DNA of 64,000 nt from Bostrychus sinensis (lineage: Eukaryota; Chordata; Actinopteri; Gobiiformes; Eleotridae). A program made the position numbers and the translations under genes. Each line of letters begins with the position of its first letter. Positions within the stretch are counted from its first letter, which is position 1. Location: assembly GCA_020698575.1 (NCBI GenBank), contig CM036247.1, forward strand, positions 27,814,431 through 27,878,430. The letters run 5' to 3'. Of this stretch, positions 1 to 11,039 are shown in pieces. Below the pieces are notes generated by a model, which worked only from the letters and a program-made list of their open reading frames with translations, ran no database searches and was not told the DNA's origin.

Positions 1-835
1 AGCACTGTGACTCACATCAGGAGCACATCTGGCTGCCATTACCCACTTGCCCTAACCCCAAGCTCAGTCCCGTATCTCCATTACCCTCTTATTACCTGCT
101 GCAGCCCACAAAACTGGCTCTTCACAGGATATATGTTGCCCCGTGGTTCACTTCTTACGACACAAAGATTCAGAAAAAATGATTCGGGCAAGAACTCAGC
201 ACCACTTTTGTAGCTAAATAAATGAACCATTCTTTGAGTGTAATATTCTAAGTCAAATAACATGTTGATTCTGTGTTCACCCCTGGCAATGATTTTTGTC
301 CTTGAAAGCAAGGCTGTTGTTCTTTGAGTCAAAAAAAGTACTTGCCCCAAGCTAACGCATAAAAACAAAGTCTTCTTTTAGTTTTATATCAAACACTAAA
401 AACATTAAATAGTCTTGGATTAGAAAATACAAGTTCAGGTTTGAACAGCAGACAATGGAGCTTTTAGAAGTTACTCGCAGTGGGGAAGAAGTGTAAAGCC
501 TGGACCACTTCAGTGACTTGGGCTGAGTTGAGTACTTGCAGCTGGCACATTGTAGTTAGACCAAGGTCATATATGGTTCATATGGGTTTAGTTTTACCTG
601 AATACTCCCCATGCATAAGCCTACAGTAGAAATATGGACACTGAAATAAATAGGTTCTCTCCACCTTCCTCCCACCATGTCTAAAATTCCCCCTAGTGAC
701 TGAATGTGTATGGTTCAGCCACCCATGATCCCTGAATGTGAAAGTGAATGGTTGTCAAGGATGAATACATTTCTGGTGCTACTAATGTATAGATAAAATG
801 CCTCTGATTGTTATTGAATAGCAGTACCATAAAAC

Positions 836-868
836 AAACAAACACACAAACAAACAAACAAACAAATA
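836..868. repeat. AAAC simple repeat
   Basis: Short tandem run of AAAC units with one ACAC interruption, seen directly. The overlapping short frames on the minus strand are products of this repeat. Confidence 0.8.
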
Positions 869-2206
869 ATACAGATAATACAGAATGGCACTTCTGACAC
901 AACAACCAATCTGAGTAATGAAATATGTAACGTGAAGAGTGACAACCAGACTAGCATTGGAAAAAGACATCTAAAATGATGAGTTACAAATCGATTTTTA
1001 GGGAGTACATTTTTGTCTGTGAAGTTTCACTTTCCGTAAACTATGACCTTTTTCCAAATATGGCCATCACTTCTCTCTTCAAAACCTTTGTCTGGCCAAT
1101 GTTACAGTCAACCACAGTCTGTCAATGTAACGCTAGATCTTATGTCAAGAAAGAATTACAATCTCAACATAAAGGTCCTCTATAACCATTTTCTGTGTAA
1201 AAACTTACAGTGGCTCTTTTGAGAAGACTGCCTTCACAACCCTTCCCCCCGGACCTTTATGAGTGTTTTCACAGACACTGGCAGCAGATCTCAGTTTGAC
1301 GATTGTTCTGTTTACCGAGCGGAAAGCAATTCCCCCACCTCTTTTGTAAGGAGTATATTTTGGAGATCTGCATGCTGGCTTGGATACAGGTGTGTGATGA
1401 ATGGCTTGCTGAAAAATCCAGCAGATATTTTTGTGATACAGTTTCAGATTTTTTTGGCAGTTCGTAGGTAGCTGTTAAGTTTTGATCATTCGCTCAGGGA
1501 ATTTGGACATGACTGAGTGGAGGCCAACTTCTGATTCAGTGTATTTTCTTAAGAGTAAAAACCCAGTTGGAATGTGAAAAAGTAAATAATTGGCTTGAAT
1601 GAGACTGTTTGAAGGTGTGGATCATTAAAGCCAGTAGCTCGATAATGAACACTAAATGATGGCCAAATTAACAGAAGCCTTTTGTGATTCTGAGACAAAT
1701 AAAGCCTAGAGGATAATCATTCTAAATGTTAGTAAAATTCTGTCCCTTCAACAATAATGGCGTTGTAGCTTTGCAGAAGGGAACAACTCTTGAAATTTGT
1801 AAATGGTCAAAAATTGGAATCTGAACCATGGCAGCTTATTTTAAGCCTTACTTGTGTTCTGATTATTTAGACAAAACTGTCACTCAGTGGGCTTGGAGAT
1901 GGAAATCACACATGATTAGACTTCACATAACTACTAGGCTAGTTTAAGGTGAAATCACACCTTTATATTTTCTTTATATAAATTACTTGAGGCTTGACTA
2001 CCAGCATACTGAATCTGACTTAACCATGATCACATGGTTTACAAAACATCGGCTGTATCTCGAGAAGAGTGTGTCTTATTTTGAAATAAATCTTCTGGCC
2101 ATGTGCCTGCTTGTTCAAGGAGCCAGCTGATAACTTATTCAGCTGACATGCAGACAGTAGACAGCTCAGTCATTCTGTCCTAGAAAACTGATCTTAAACA
2201 ATAGCC

Positions 2207-2515
2207 ATGATGCTGGAGGAAGGATTGGACCCGGACGTCTTTACGGAAAGGGACAAACCTTGTGGGAAGGAAGGAGACATTGTGGATTCTGGTAATCGGA
2301 AAACAACATCAAAATGTCCCGACGTGGAAGTATGCTCAAGTAAACAATGTCAGAAATAGCACCTTGACCCTGACCCTTTCCCAGGTCAATGAGAAGAACG
2401 TCATCCCAAGTGTCAAGCCAAATCTTACCGGACAAATTTTGTTGAGAGCTGGAAACTGGAAGCATATGATTCCCATGCTTATCAAACCATTCCGCATCAT
2501 GTCATGCCCTCTTAA
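2207..2515 (+). pseudogene. Possible decayed coding fragment, unknown family
   Basis: One frame starts with two ATGs at 2207 and 2210 and runs 103 codons to TAA at 2513-2515, broken by TAG at 2357-2359 and TGA at about 2393. The first 50 residues are rich in charged residues and include LDPDVFTERDKPCGKEGD. The last part includes SYRTNFVESWKLEAYDSH. The composition looks protein-like and the frame is the same on both sides of the stops, but I recognise no family. It may be a chance frame. A longer frame in another phase (2262-2798) runs into the adjacent SINE and is not better supported. Confidence 0.2.
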
Positions 2516-2612
2516 TATGGACATCCTGGAAGAACATTTAAATTTTCCACTTCTAGGTCTAAGTGACATCCTATTTCCACTCCAAACTGTCAAAGTCAGG
2601 CAGTCAAATAAT

Positions 2613-2800
2613 ACCAGGCCTGAGGTTAGTGGTCCTGCCTCCGAGCAGGAAGGCTGTGTGTTCAATTCCTGGGCTGGTGACACACATTATTTTGGTGTGA
2701 AGTCTGCATGTCCTCCCAATGTTATTTTTGGTTCTCTCTATAGGTTCTACAGCTTCCTCTCACTGTCCAAAAACATACACGTATGTGTGAACTGGTGAAT
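2613..2800 (+). mobile_element. Probable tRNA-derived SINE copy
   Basis: The segment opens with a tRNA-like head: an A-box-like stretch near TTAGTGGTCCTG and a B-box-like GTTCAATTCCTGGGC at about 2660. It continues into a body typical of a fish SINE, with GTCTGCATGTCCTCCCAATG and then CTCACTGTCCAAAAACATAC. A related copy is at 35309-35485. The family name is uncertain and the copy is diverged. Confidence 0.55.
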
Positions 2801-5800
2801 ATAACATTTACAGGAATGCAAGGAATGCAAAATGGAAATGTCCCAATTTTTAACCCAAGAATCTAAAGTCATGGGAAAGGTCAATGATAAGGAATGTGGG
2901 ACAAAAAACAGAACTTGTCCTTAACATTTATGAAGTCTGTGCACTAAACAATAATTCCACAAGGTCATGTCAAATAAATCAAAATTCTGTGATCCTACAC
3001 TTTTATAGTGTAAAATTATTAACAAAATCACAAGCATCCTATACTGACCATTGTCATGTGTGACCCCACACATCTCTGATTATGATTATGTACTGTAGCT
3101 AGTGGGATACTCACAGTTGAGGAACATTTTCTCAAAATTGTTCCACAGGTTTTTGTAGTTTGTGAATATTTGCTCATCTTTACTTCTGGGAGATTCTGCT
3201 TGTCTAAAATGCTCCCTTTATACAATGTCATGTTATTGACCTGTTGCCAATTAACCTAATAAGTTACAAACTGCTTCTCAGCTGTTTTTAATAGTATCTC
3301 TTACTTTTGTTGACCCTGTCCCAACTGTTTGAAATATATAGCTGCTATCCAATTTAAATTATTTATTTATCTTTAGACATTGCCTCGTGATAGGGTCATA
3401 CTAAGCTGTACAGAAGTTGTTTGGTTACAACTGCTTCACAAAAACACCATATGGGATAGTCATTTTTTGAGCATGTCTCAGTTCTCACAGAGCAGTTGCT
3501 GCACGGCTCCCCCAAGTCAACACAGCATAAAAAGCCTGTTTGTTTGTACTTGTTGTGTGTAGCTACAATGATCCCAGCCAAAGTCGTCTACACATTTTGT
3601 CAGCTGTATCATTACAACTAAGGTTGTTCTGCCTTTTAAAGTGAACAGTTCATGGCCAGACCTATTTTATGTAATAAAACTTGGGTTTAGCTAATTCATG
3701 ATAGTACAAAATGACACTTTCTTCTCAAAGATGTTGTATATGGTAATATAAAATTGGGTCACTCAGTCTGAAAGTTGAGTCAGGGGAGAGGGTCTGTTAA
3801 TAATTTCCTTCTTGGAGTACAACCAAAACACAACAAAACAACAGGGCAGGATAATTAGACAGGCTTTAAACAGGTTTCAAGTTGGAGCTCAGGTTCACTG
3901 CATTCCACAGTGTGAAGAGATCCACTTGTAAGGTTTGACCTTGACTTTAGACATTTGTGTCATCAAATGTATTACTGCTGCCCCTGAGGTTATTTATTTG
4001 TTGATGTAAGTAAGATAACTCTCATTTTTAAAGAAAGGCCAGTCATGGACCAACAACAAAATGGTTACTTTCACAATTCAAGGATTTTTGAAAGGACCAG
4101 TGCAAATATGGCCAAAGATACTAACTCTAACCACCAGGCACTAGATGGTTGGTTGCTTTGTTAGTCTGTCAGCAAGATAATTCTAATGTTGGTAATGTGC
4201 CAAGGAAGAAATTATTGTTTTTTACAAGACAACATTGGATAAGAAGACCTTTAGTGGGGAAATTGTATGTAGATACAAAACACAGCAAGGATCTAGGATC
4301 TTTTTTTTTATGGTTCTCTTCTATTGCAAGATTGGGCCAAAGGTCCTAACTCCACAAAGGGTCAGTAAAGGAACAAACTATTAGTTCATTAAAGTCAGAG
4401 TTTCCTGAAACTTTCAGAAAAAGTACAGATGATTAGTTTTTAGTGTGGATCCGAATCAATGTCTAAATCTAGGATAGAACTGTAGTGCATTATCAGAGGT
4501 CTGCTTTTGCTGAGTCCTTCTACTTACCCATGGGACACATATTTCCCAAATTCTGTGGATAATGAAGAATAGATCCTATCAGTAAAGAGGGATTATTATA
4601 ATTGAAATAAAGGGAAGGAAGTGTCACAGGAAGACAGTGTCCATCTCTGTAGAGCTACAAAAACAAAAGGCACATCGTCTCACTCCCATGGGGACCAGAC
4701 AGGGAAAAAGGGGGGGCTGAAAAGTTGTTGCCATGGTGACTGGTCTGTCACTAGCCCTCAAGCGCTGTCTCAGTCTGCATAGTGTACATAGGATCTGCCA
4801 AGAGTCAGCAAGATCAAAATCTGGCTTGGAAAGCACATAGGCTCTGCTAAACCAACTGCAGCTGGCACAGAGCGCGCGGCTAAACAAAGGTACAAGTGAG
4901 AAAAGTTCACAGCGCAGCATTCTCAGCAGACCCCACCTGATGTACACAGGAACCACTGGCAAATTAGGGCTCACACTCAGGGTTAGTGGAGTGAAAGAAA
5001 ACATTTGTGTGTTCCAGGCTGCGGAAAAATATGTGTATGAACTTTACTGTATAAAATATTAGACAAAGTTGACTTGCCTATTTATATTTTTTAATACAAA
5101 ACATACACAGACAGTCATAAGGTTACCTATATATTGATTAATGAACTTTGAAAAAATGGTGTTAGTGATAATATATTCTGCACCTTAGCGGGCTGGTGAA
5201 TTACAGTCAACATTTTCAATGGAATTATACTGTGAAATGTGATTTACATTAACATACTGTTTATGTTATACGCTGTTTGCTAAATTCCTTGGATACTTTG
5301 TTGTCTGAGTCATCTGTTTATATTTCTTGGCAAACATATACTATGCATAAACTTCTATAATATTCCAGTGATGAGTTTATTAAGAATAACCTTCCACAAA
5401 CTACCATTGTAAGCAATATTATCCCCAACAGCTTTATTTATACTACAGTCACTTTTGTTTTTGGATTGTGTACTACAACATAATGTGGAGTTAACCTTAG
5501 CAGACTAGCATAGTGTGGGAGAAATCTGTTATTGAAAGTGTGAAAACTATTTTGGTCAAACTGTGAAGATATTTCTACGAAACAGTGGCTACTTCCAGTT
5601 ACTTATGTTCCTTTTTGTATTAAGCCAGTTTTGGCTGTCTGCGTGTTTTGCCATGTGTGGACAGTGGGTAGCCCAGATAGTGAAAGCTAAAAGACTGCCT
5701 TTTCTCTCTCTGCTCAGCCATGTCTCCTGCAGCCGGTTTGTCAGTGTTTGCATTGCAGACGCCTCAGTGAGTCCAGATCTAATGTAGCTTGACGTATGTG

Positions 5801-6289
5801 TGTTTGCTCTTGTCCCAGGCTGGCCAAATGAAATGTTTTAGCCTGAGGACCGAAGATCGCAGGCCCTAATATTCACCAAAGCCAAATAGATGTGCAATTT
5901 TTTCAAGTCCTATCACCATGACTTGTGACTAAGAACTTCAGAGTTTCATTTTGTGGTAAGTTTTATACTTAATCTCTACTCCACGCTGTTGTTTACTTGG
6001 GTTTTATAAGGAGTTTAGTACTGCGCTCTAATGTTTATGACCAAACCACATTACATATGGTTTACATATGTGGGGTGTTATGCTTCACTTTTCTCAAAAA
6101 AAGTGGTTGACAAATAGCAAAGGTGTGAAGTACACCTTAAGTTTACAAAAATCTGTTATCAAGTAAAAGTACAAAATAATATTACTCAAGTGGAAGTAAA
6201 AGTATAGAACAAAACTGTTAATTGAGAAAAAGTATTGAATGTAAAAGGTTTTCTTAAGTACAACTGCTGCTACTTCTACTTGCACTACT

Positions 6290-6375
6290 ACTACACCTAC
6301 TCAAACTGCTGCTCCTACTAGTACTACTACTACTACTACTACTAATACTACTACATCCACTGCTGCTGCGTTTAC
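6290..6375. repeat. CTA/ACT triplet microsatellite
   Basis: Runs of ACT/CTA and CTG-type triplets with interruptions, seen directly. An AT dinucleotide run follows at about 6478-6505. Confidence 0.8.
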
Positions 6376-7084
6376 AACCACTACTCCATACTCAAATCTG
6401 GGGTTGAGTAGCCATTTTAATTATGAAGCATGTGTAAAATACTAACATATTCATAGACTTTCAAAATGTACATATATACTATATATATATATATAATATA
6501 TATACTTGTGCTTAAAATTATACTTGGTTAAAGGTATCCAGTTACCATCCACCTTGGGTCTTGTTATGCATAAATCATTAGGGCATTTTAAAAACAATCA
6601 AAATCAGGCACCAGGATTATCAGTGGATGCAATTTAGAGACAAATGCAAACACAAACATGTGGTTATGCAATTTAAGAACATCCATATGATCCATGTGTA
6701 GGCCCGCTATCATGTGGTTTGACTTAGAGTGCACTGCACACAGGTTAGAAAGATTTTTTTTTCTTTCCACAGGCTGCCACAACACCTAGCATATGTTAAA
6801 GATGCATGGCGTGAACATTAGGTGGAAAAGTTTAAAGGTTTTGGAGTTTGCATTGCACTCCTCTAAAGTACACTTGTGTCTCAACGTACAAATAGCATGA
6901 TGTCATCGAGACAGAGTGGTGGAAATTATTAACAAAATGGCCATGCTAGCAATAAGTGTCAGGAGCAAAGTTAAAGCACAGGGAAATACAAAAAAGGTGA
7001 TAAGACAAGGTGTACAAAAAAGGAATGAAACTAGCTTAGAAAAGGCTTATTTGTTGAAGGTGAAAGTGACTATACCTTTAAAAA

Positions 7085-7510
7085 CAATAAAAGTAACTGC
7101 AAGACCAACCCAGGACTAAAGGAGGACTAAACCAGGACAAACAAAAAACTGGGCTGCACGATATGACAAAAAACATCATATACCAAAAATATTGTGGATT
7201 ATGTCATGCCACAGTGCGAGCTCTCATTATCATGTCCATAATGGGGAATGGGTGTTGCAATACAAGCAGTTTTTTGAAATATGCATATTGCAGTTGTTTA
7301 TATTGCAATAACAATAAATTTGCAATATATTGTACAGCCCTGCAAAAAAAAATTAAAAAGGCAACAGGACTAAAACAAGACGGGAAACAAATTGAATCAG
7401 GCTTAAAATAAAAGTAGAAGACCAAACCAAGAGAAGGGTTACAATAGTAATAAATCAAGTAAAACATGAACTAATACAAAACAGACTAAAGACTAAACCA
7501 GGACTAAGCA
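7085..7510. repeat. Degenerate minisatellite of GGACTAAA-type units
   Basis: Units resembling ACCAGGACTAAA recur on both sides of the MITE at 7149-7342, for example near 7105-7140 and 7465-7515. The units are diverged, so the copy number is approximate. The MITE appears to have inserted into this array. Confidence 0.4.
7149..7342. mobile_element. hAT-like MITE with 7-bp flanking duplication
   Basis: The ends are inverted repeats: CTGGGCTGCACGATAT on the left and the complement of CAGGGCTGTACAATAT on the right. The flanks carry CAAAAAA at 7142-7148 and 7343-7349, consistent with a target-site duplication, though A-rich flanks weaken this. The 194-bp element has no coding capacity and would need a transposase in trans. 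The interior is rich in TGCAATA-type motifs, as in many teleost hAT-derived MITEs. Confidence 0.6.
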
Positions 7511-8104
7511 AGAACAAGGTGATATGAAGCCATGTCTAAACTACGACAAAATTGTAGACAATGATGATGATTTGGAACACTACAAACACAGTAAAACAAT
7601 GTAAAGCATAAATTAGAAAAAGCCAGAGAAAAATGTCCAGATAGCACAAATAAGGCAACAACTTTCGCTCTAAGTGTCACAAATTGATCTTTCACTCTTG
7701 CATTAGTCGGGAGGAAGGACCCCTGTGGACACTTGGAAAAATTCAGTTGACCTTTTTTTACGGCTGTTGTCATGGTTCTGAAGGAAAAGCAAAGGCAGCC
7801 ACAGTGCCATGTGCCAAATGTGTTATGATGATCCCAGATGAAACCGGCACTTAAAGACACAGAAGGGTTTTTGTTGGGCACTGGTGGGCCACATCCCACC
7901 CACCTGAAGAAGTGCTAGATTCAGTCAGTTTAACGTTCACACACTGTACACAATGTGATACTGTACTCAATGTGGGTTTGGGAAAAAATGTCAGAACAGT
8001 GATTTTCTGTTTGCTCCCAAGAATGACAGTTAGATGGGCAGTCAGTATGGGCTGCTAATATAGGTGTTGTTTTTCAGGTGTGGAAAAATTCATAGAAGAC
8101 CAAC

Positions 8105-9518
8105 ATGGATGTGAAAAAGAAAGAAATGGACCTACTGAGCAACACTATGGCAGCATATGCACACATTAAAGGTAAGATGTAATATACTTGCTAATTTAAT
8201 TTAAAAGTATACTGTAGTAGGAAAAAATGACATTTTTGAAGAACATTGTTTAATTACATAATAGCAAGTGGCTGCTTGTCACTATTGAAACTAGAAGCAC
8301 TCAGAGAGCGCAGACCTCCACCAAGCCATAGGGTCACTCACCTGAGAAAAACCCCTAAAGGCCTGGATCTAGCCCAATAAGTATTAAAGATACATCAAAT
8401 CTGTGAACATACTACTGACAGAGAAAAACTTCACCTTTCATTTGGTGTTATTTGCAAGTGTGTAGCTACATTTGTTGCTGTGCAATATCCTATTTCATAT
8501 GTATCCCCTATATTTAGAACTTTCTGGATCACCAGAACCAGAATATCAACATGATCTGGGTCAAAGTATGTCAGATTATAACATCTACAATGATGTCATA
8601 TTGTAATTATTTGCCAATGATTCTGGACATTATTTGTTAAGTTAGAAGCTGTAATGGCAAAATTAGTCCCATCTCCCAATAGTAAACAATCCTTTAAAAA
8701 TTCCTGGATCCAGCTGGTGATCCCGATCACCCCCAAAATGTAATCACTTGTTCCTTATTCCATTTCTGACATTTCCTGAAAATTTCATCAAAATCTTTCC
8801 ATAACGTTTTGTATTAATAGTAATGTAATAATAATTGCTAATATTACAGACAAAGTAGCTATTTCAGCACTGGCTTCATCTACTTACACAGCAAAAAAGC
8901 CACAAATGCAAAAATCATAAAAACAAAACAATATATTAAGAGACTTGGATAAATACTGGAAGTGCATTCAAAATATGTTTAACAAGTCAGGTGGAATTGA
9001 CATGGGAGGGATTAAAAAGGTGTATGCAAATGTAATAATAGTAATGAAGAGCTTTAACTTTGCTTCTCTTTGTCTGTGTCCTCACCTTAGCAAACCCAGA
9101 GAGCTTCGGACTGTACTTTGTGCTTGGAGTTTGTTTCGGCCTGGTGCTGACGCTCTGCCTCCTGGTCATCCGCATTTCATGCAAGCCTCGGACCAACGTC
9201 ACTCCTTCTACACCTGAGAAAAAACAATTAAAAGACATTAGCGAGGAGGACGATGAGAGTGAGGATGAAGATGAAGATGGGGAAGATGTAGAAGCAGTGC
9301 CCATAACATTGCCAACCACAGAAATCCCAAATGGTAATCACACAACCAGCCAATCGGATGGGACTTTGAGTGTGAATGTGTTTACCTCAGCTGAAGAGCT
9401 GGAGCGAGCACAGCGCCTGGAGGAGAGGGAGCGGATCATACGGGAGATCTGGAGAAATGGCCAGCCAGATATCCTTGGCACAGGGACGGGGACAATAGGG
9501 AGAGTGCACTACTACTAA
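8105..9518 (+). CDS. eva1b: Eva-1 homolog B (FAM176B), two coding exons
   Basis: CDS joins 8105-8171 and 9091-9518, giving 164 aa and ending at TAA 9516-9518. The donor after 8171 is GTAAGA and the acceptor ends CCTTAG at 9090; the split codon is GCA. The coding exon probably begins at 8078, after a TTTTTCAG acceptor, so more 5' UTR lies upstream. Residues 24-39 read NPESFGLYFVLGVCFG and lead into a single membrane segment at about 30-49, followed by a basic stretch, an acidic run (EEDDESEDEDEDGED) and the family signature at 117-164 with VNVFTSAEELERAQRLEERE and terminal GRVHYY. The NPESFGLYF motif and the GTGT...GR.HYY tail fit EVA1B better than EVA1A, and the human protein is about the same length. 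EVA1 proteins are small membrane proteins; EVA1A has been tied to autophagy and cell death, while the role of EVA1B is poorly known. The gene is tail-to-tail with sh3d21. Confidence 0.93.
8690..8820 (+). repeat. Dispersed repeat fragment in eva1b intron
   Basis: The stretch from CTGGATCCAGCTGGTGATCC to TTCATCAAAATCTTTCCATA resembles a common fish interspersed repeat. A weaker relative lies at about 18040-18165 in an sh3d21 intron, sharing a TTTCATGAAAAT-type core followed by a GAGTTATG-type stretch. Assignment is by eye only. Confidence 0.35.
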
Positions 9519-9534
9519 CATTTACAAGTCACCA

Positions 9535-9540
9535 AATAAA
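9535..9540 (+). promoter_or_regulatory. eva1b: Polyadenylation signal of eva1b
   Basis: A canonical AATAAA lies 17 bases after the eva1b stop codon. Another AATAAA is at about 9827, so a longer 3' UTR is possible. Confidence 0.5.
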
Positions 9541-9559
9541 CACTGAGAAGCATTGATTT

Positions 9560-10300
9560 TCAGAAGGACAGGTCAAGTTCATTTGTGACTCTTTTAATTA
9601 AAGGACCTGAGATGGAATTGAACAGGCATGATTTTCCACTTAGCTCTGACAGAGCTGAAGTATGTTTTATTGCACTTCCAATACTTTCTACATGGAATAA
9701 AGCCAAAGTTATTAATCATTATTAAATGCAGTATGAATGTGGGTGCTGAAGGACACTTGAATATGTTCATTACCATGTATGTAGCTCTATTAAATGCACA
9801 CAAATTGTTTAAAAAAAATTGTATGCAATAAACTGAAAGAACAGCATTTCATTTATCTGTCAATTGTAAAAGATTCTTCAGGAGTCGTTATTTCTTATGA
9901 CATGATAAGATCAACATTTCATATTCTAAATAAACAAGTAAGACTGGACATTACTTGTGCCAAAACATGACATTCGTATTTGCATAGACTATGTACATGT
10001 ACACAAAGAAAATAAAAGGAAAGAAAATTTAAGGCTAACAAGTGGTCTACCTTGGCAATGATTCTTAAAAAGTCACGTTCTGGTTTTAAGGTGTCAGCAT
10101 CCACGTTTAAACTAGTGAAGTTGTTTTTCAAAGATATGAATTACTAACCACACAAATAGAATCACCTTATCGGCTAATATTTGTATGGCATTAACTTTAG
10201 TTGTAAACTTTTAAATAGTTATGATTCATAAGCACATTTAACCTTCTCTGTTGGATGTAAATTAATAAATGATATAAAAAGAAAGTTCTGACAAAGTTAT
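9560..10300. other. Intergenic, 3' flank of eva1b
   Basis: AT-rich sequence without recognisable genes or clear repeats. It may include an extended eva1b 3' UTR up to the second AATAAA near 9827. Confidence 0.5.
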
Positions 10301-10309
10301 CAACCCCAG

Positions 10310-10620
10310 GGGACAGAAGTGACACGCGACTTCACGGGAACGCGGTTGCTTTAATCTTTTAACACCTGTTGCTAATAATTAGCGCACCTGTTAGCTTCTT
10401 TCTGCTGTATATCTGGAGTGAATTAAGACGACGTGCAACGTGTTAAATATGGTAAATTATGTTTTTAACAAACGTAAGCTAACTTAAACTATACAAACTA
10501 AGCTAAAATATAAAAATAAATGAAAAAAACTTACCGGCGTCTTACAGTAGCTACTTAGATCCCAGGACGTTGTGAAGCTACCCAGCTGTTATTTTTGGGG
10601 AAGGCGAGGTATGGACAAAA
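10310..10620. promoter_or_regulatory. CpG-enriched promoter-like patch with opposed splice donors
   Basis: This stretch carries many more CpG sites than its surroundings, for example GACACGCGACTTCACGG, AACGCGG, GACGACGTGCAACG, CCGGCGTC and AAGGCGAGG. On the minus strand a consensus donor reads CCG|GTAAGT (exon end at 10535). On the plus strand a donor reads GCGAG|GTATGG (exon end at 10608). The arrangement looks like a divergent promoter with noncoding first exons. No coding sequence follows in either direction that I can identify. It lies between the 3' ends of eva1b and sh3d21, where no gene is known in human. Confidence 0.35.
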
Positions 10621-10990
10621 TAATTTAAAACAACAATATTAAGTTTTAGAAAAGGCAGCTATATTTATAATTTTTAGGACACAGGCCTAGTGTGAAACAA
10701 ACAAACAAAAAAAAAAACTGAACAAATTACTACTGGGATAACATGTATAGTGCTAGCAAGCGCATAGACTAAAACAATATTATATCATTTAAAATATAGA
10801 CCTATTTATTATTTTTACTCCAGACCACTACAGTGCTACACATTATTCTTGGTATTGTTTGCACAAATTTGGCCACATCACATTTGCTTGGCTCAACAGA
10901 CATAGGCTATTCCATACATAAACTTAATATAGGCTAGCCACATGTCTATTTCATCAAACATAAGGGAATAAAAGCATTTTTTCTCTCCAG

Positions 10991-11036
10991 TTCATCTCTA
11001 GCCTGCGATTCTCCATGTGGTGAAGTCTTCAGCCAG
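10991..11036 (+). ncRNA. Candidate noncoding internal exon
   Basis: A 46-base segment is bounded by a strong acceptor (TTTTTTCTCTCCAG ending at 10990) and a strong donor (CAG|GTAAGA from 11037). It lies 380 bases after the plus-strand donor at 10608, so the two could be spliced together. It contains stop codons in all relevant frames for a protein of any length. Transcription is inferred only from splice-site quality. Confidence 0.25.
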
Positions 11037-11039
11037 GTA

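Larger units (their letters stand above)
1..7100. other. Intergenic DNA upstream of eva1b
   Basis: No host gene could be supported here on either strand. The stretch is AT-rich. It holds an AAAC-type simple repeat near 836-868, a SINE-like segment at 2613-2800, a decayed reading frame at 2207-2515, a CTA/ACT triplet run at about 6290-6375 and an AT dinucleotide run at about 6478-6505. A small cluster of CpG sites lies near 4868-4912. The untranslated first exon and promoter of eva1b should lie somewhere in this stretch, but I could not place them. By human synteny stk40 would be expected further left; none of its kinase exons is visible. Confidence 0.6.

Noticed and set aside
2262..2798. 178-codon open frame, the longest simple frame in the left 8 kb
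   Set aside because: Its last third lies in a SINE-like repeat, composition is not protein-like, and a different frame in the same place looks more like coding sequence.
9060..9089. ATG at 9060 as the eva1b start
   Set aside because: It lies in the intron upstream of the acceptor; the spliced ATG at 8105 gives the conserved N-terminus MELLSN-like segment.
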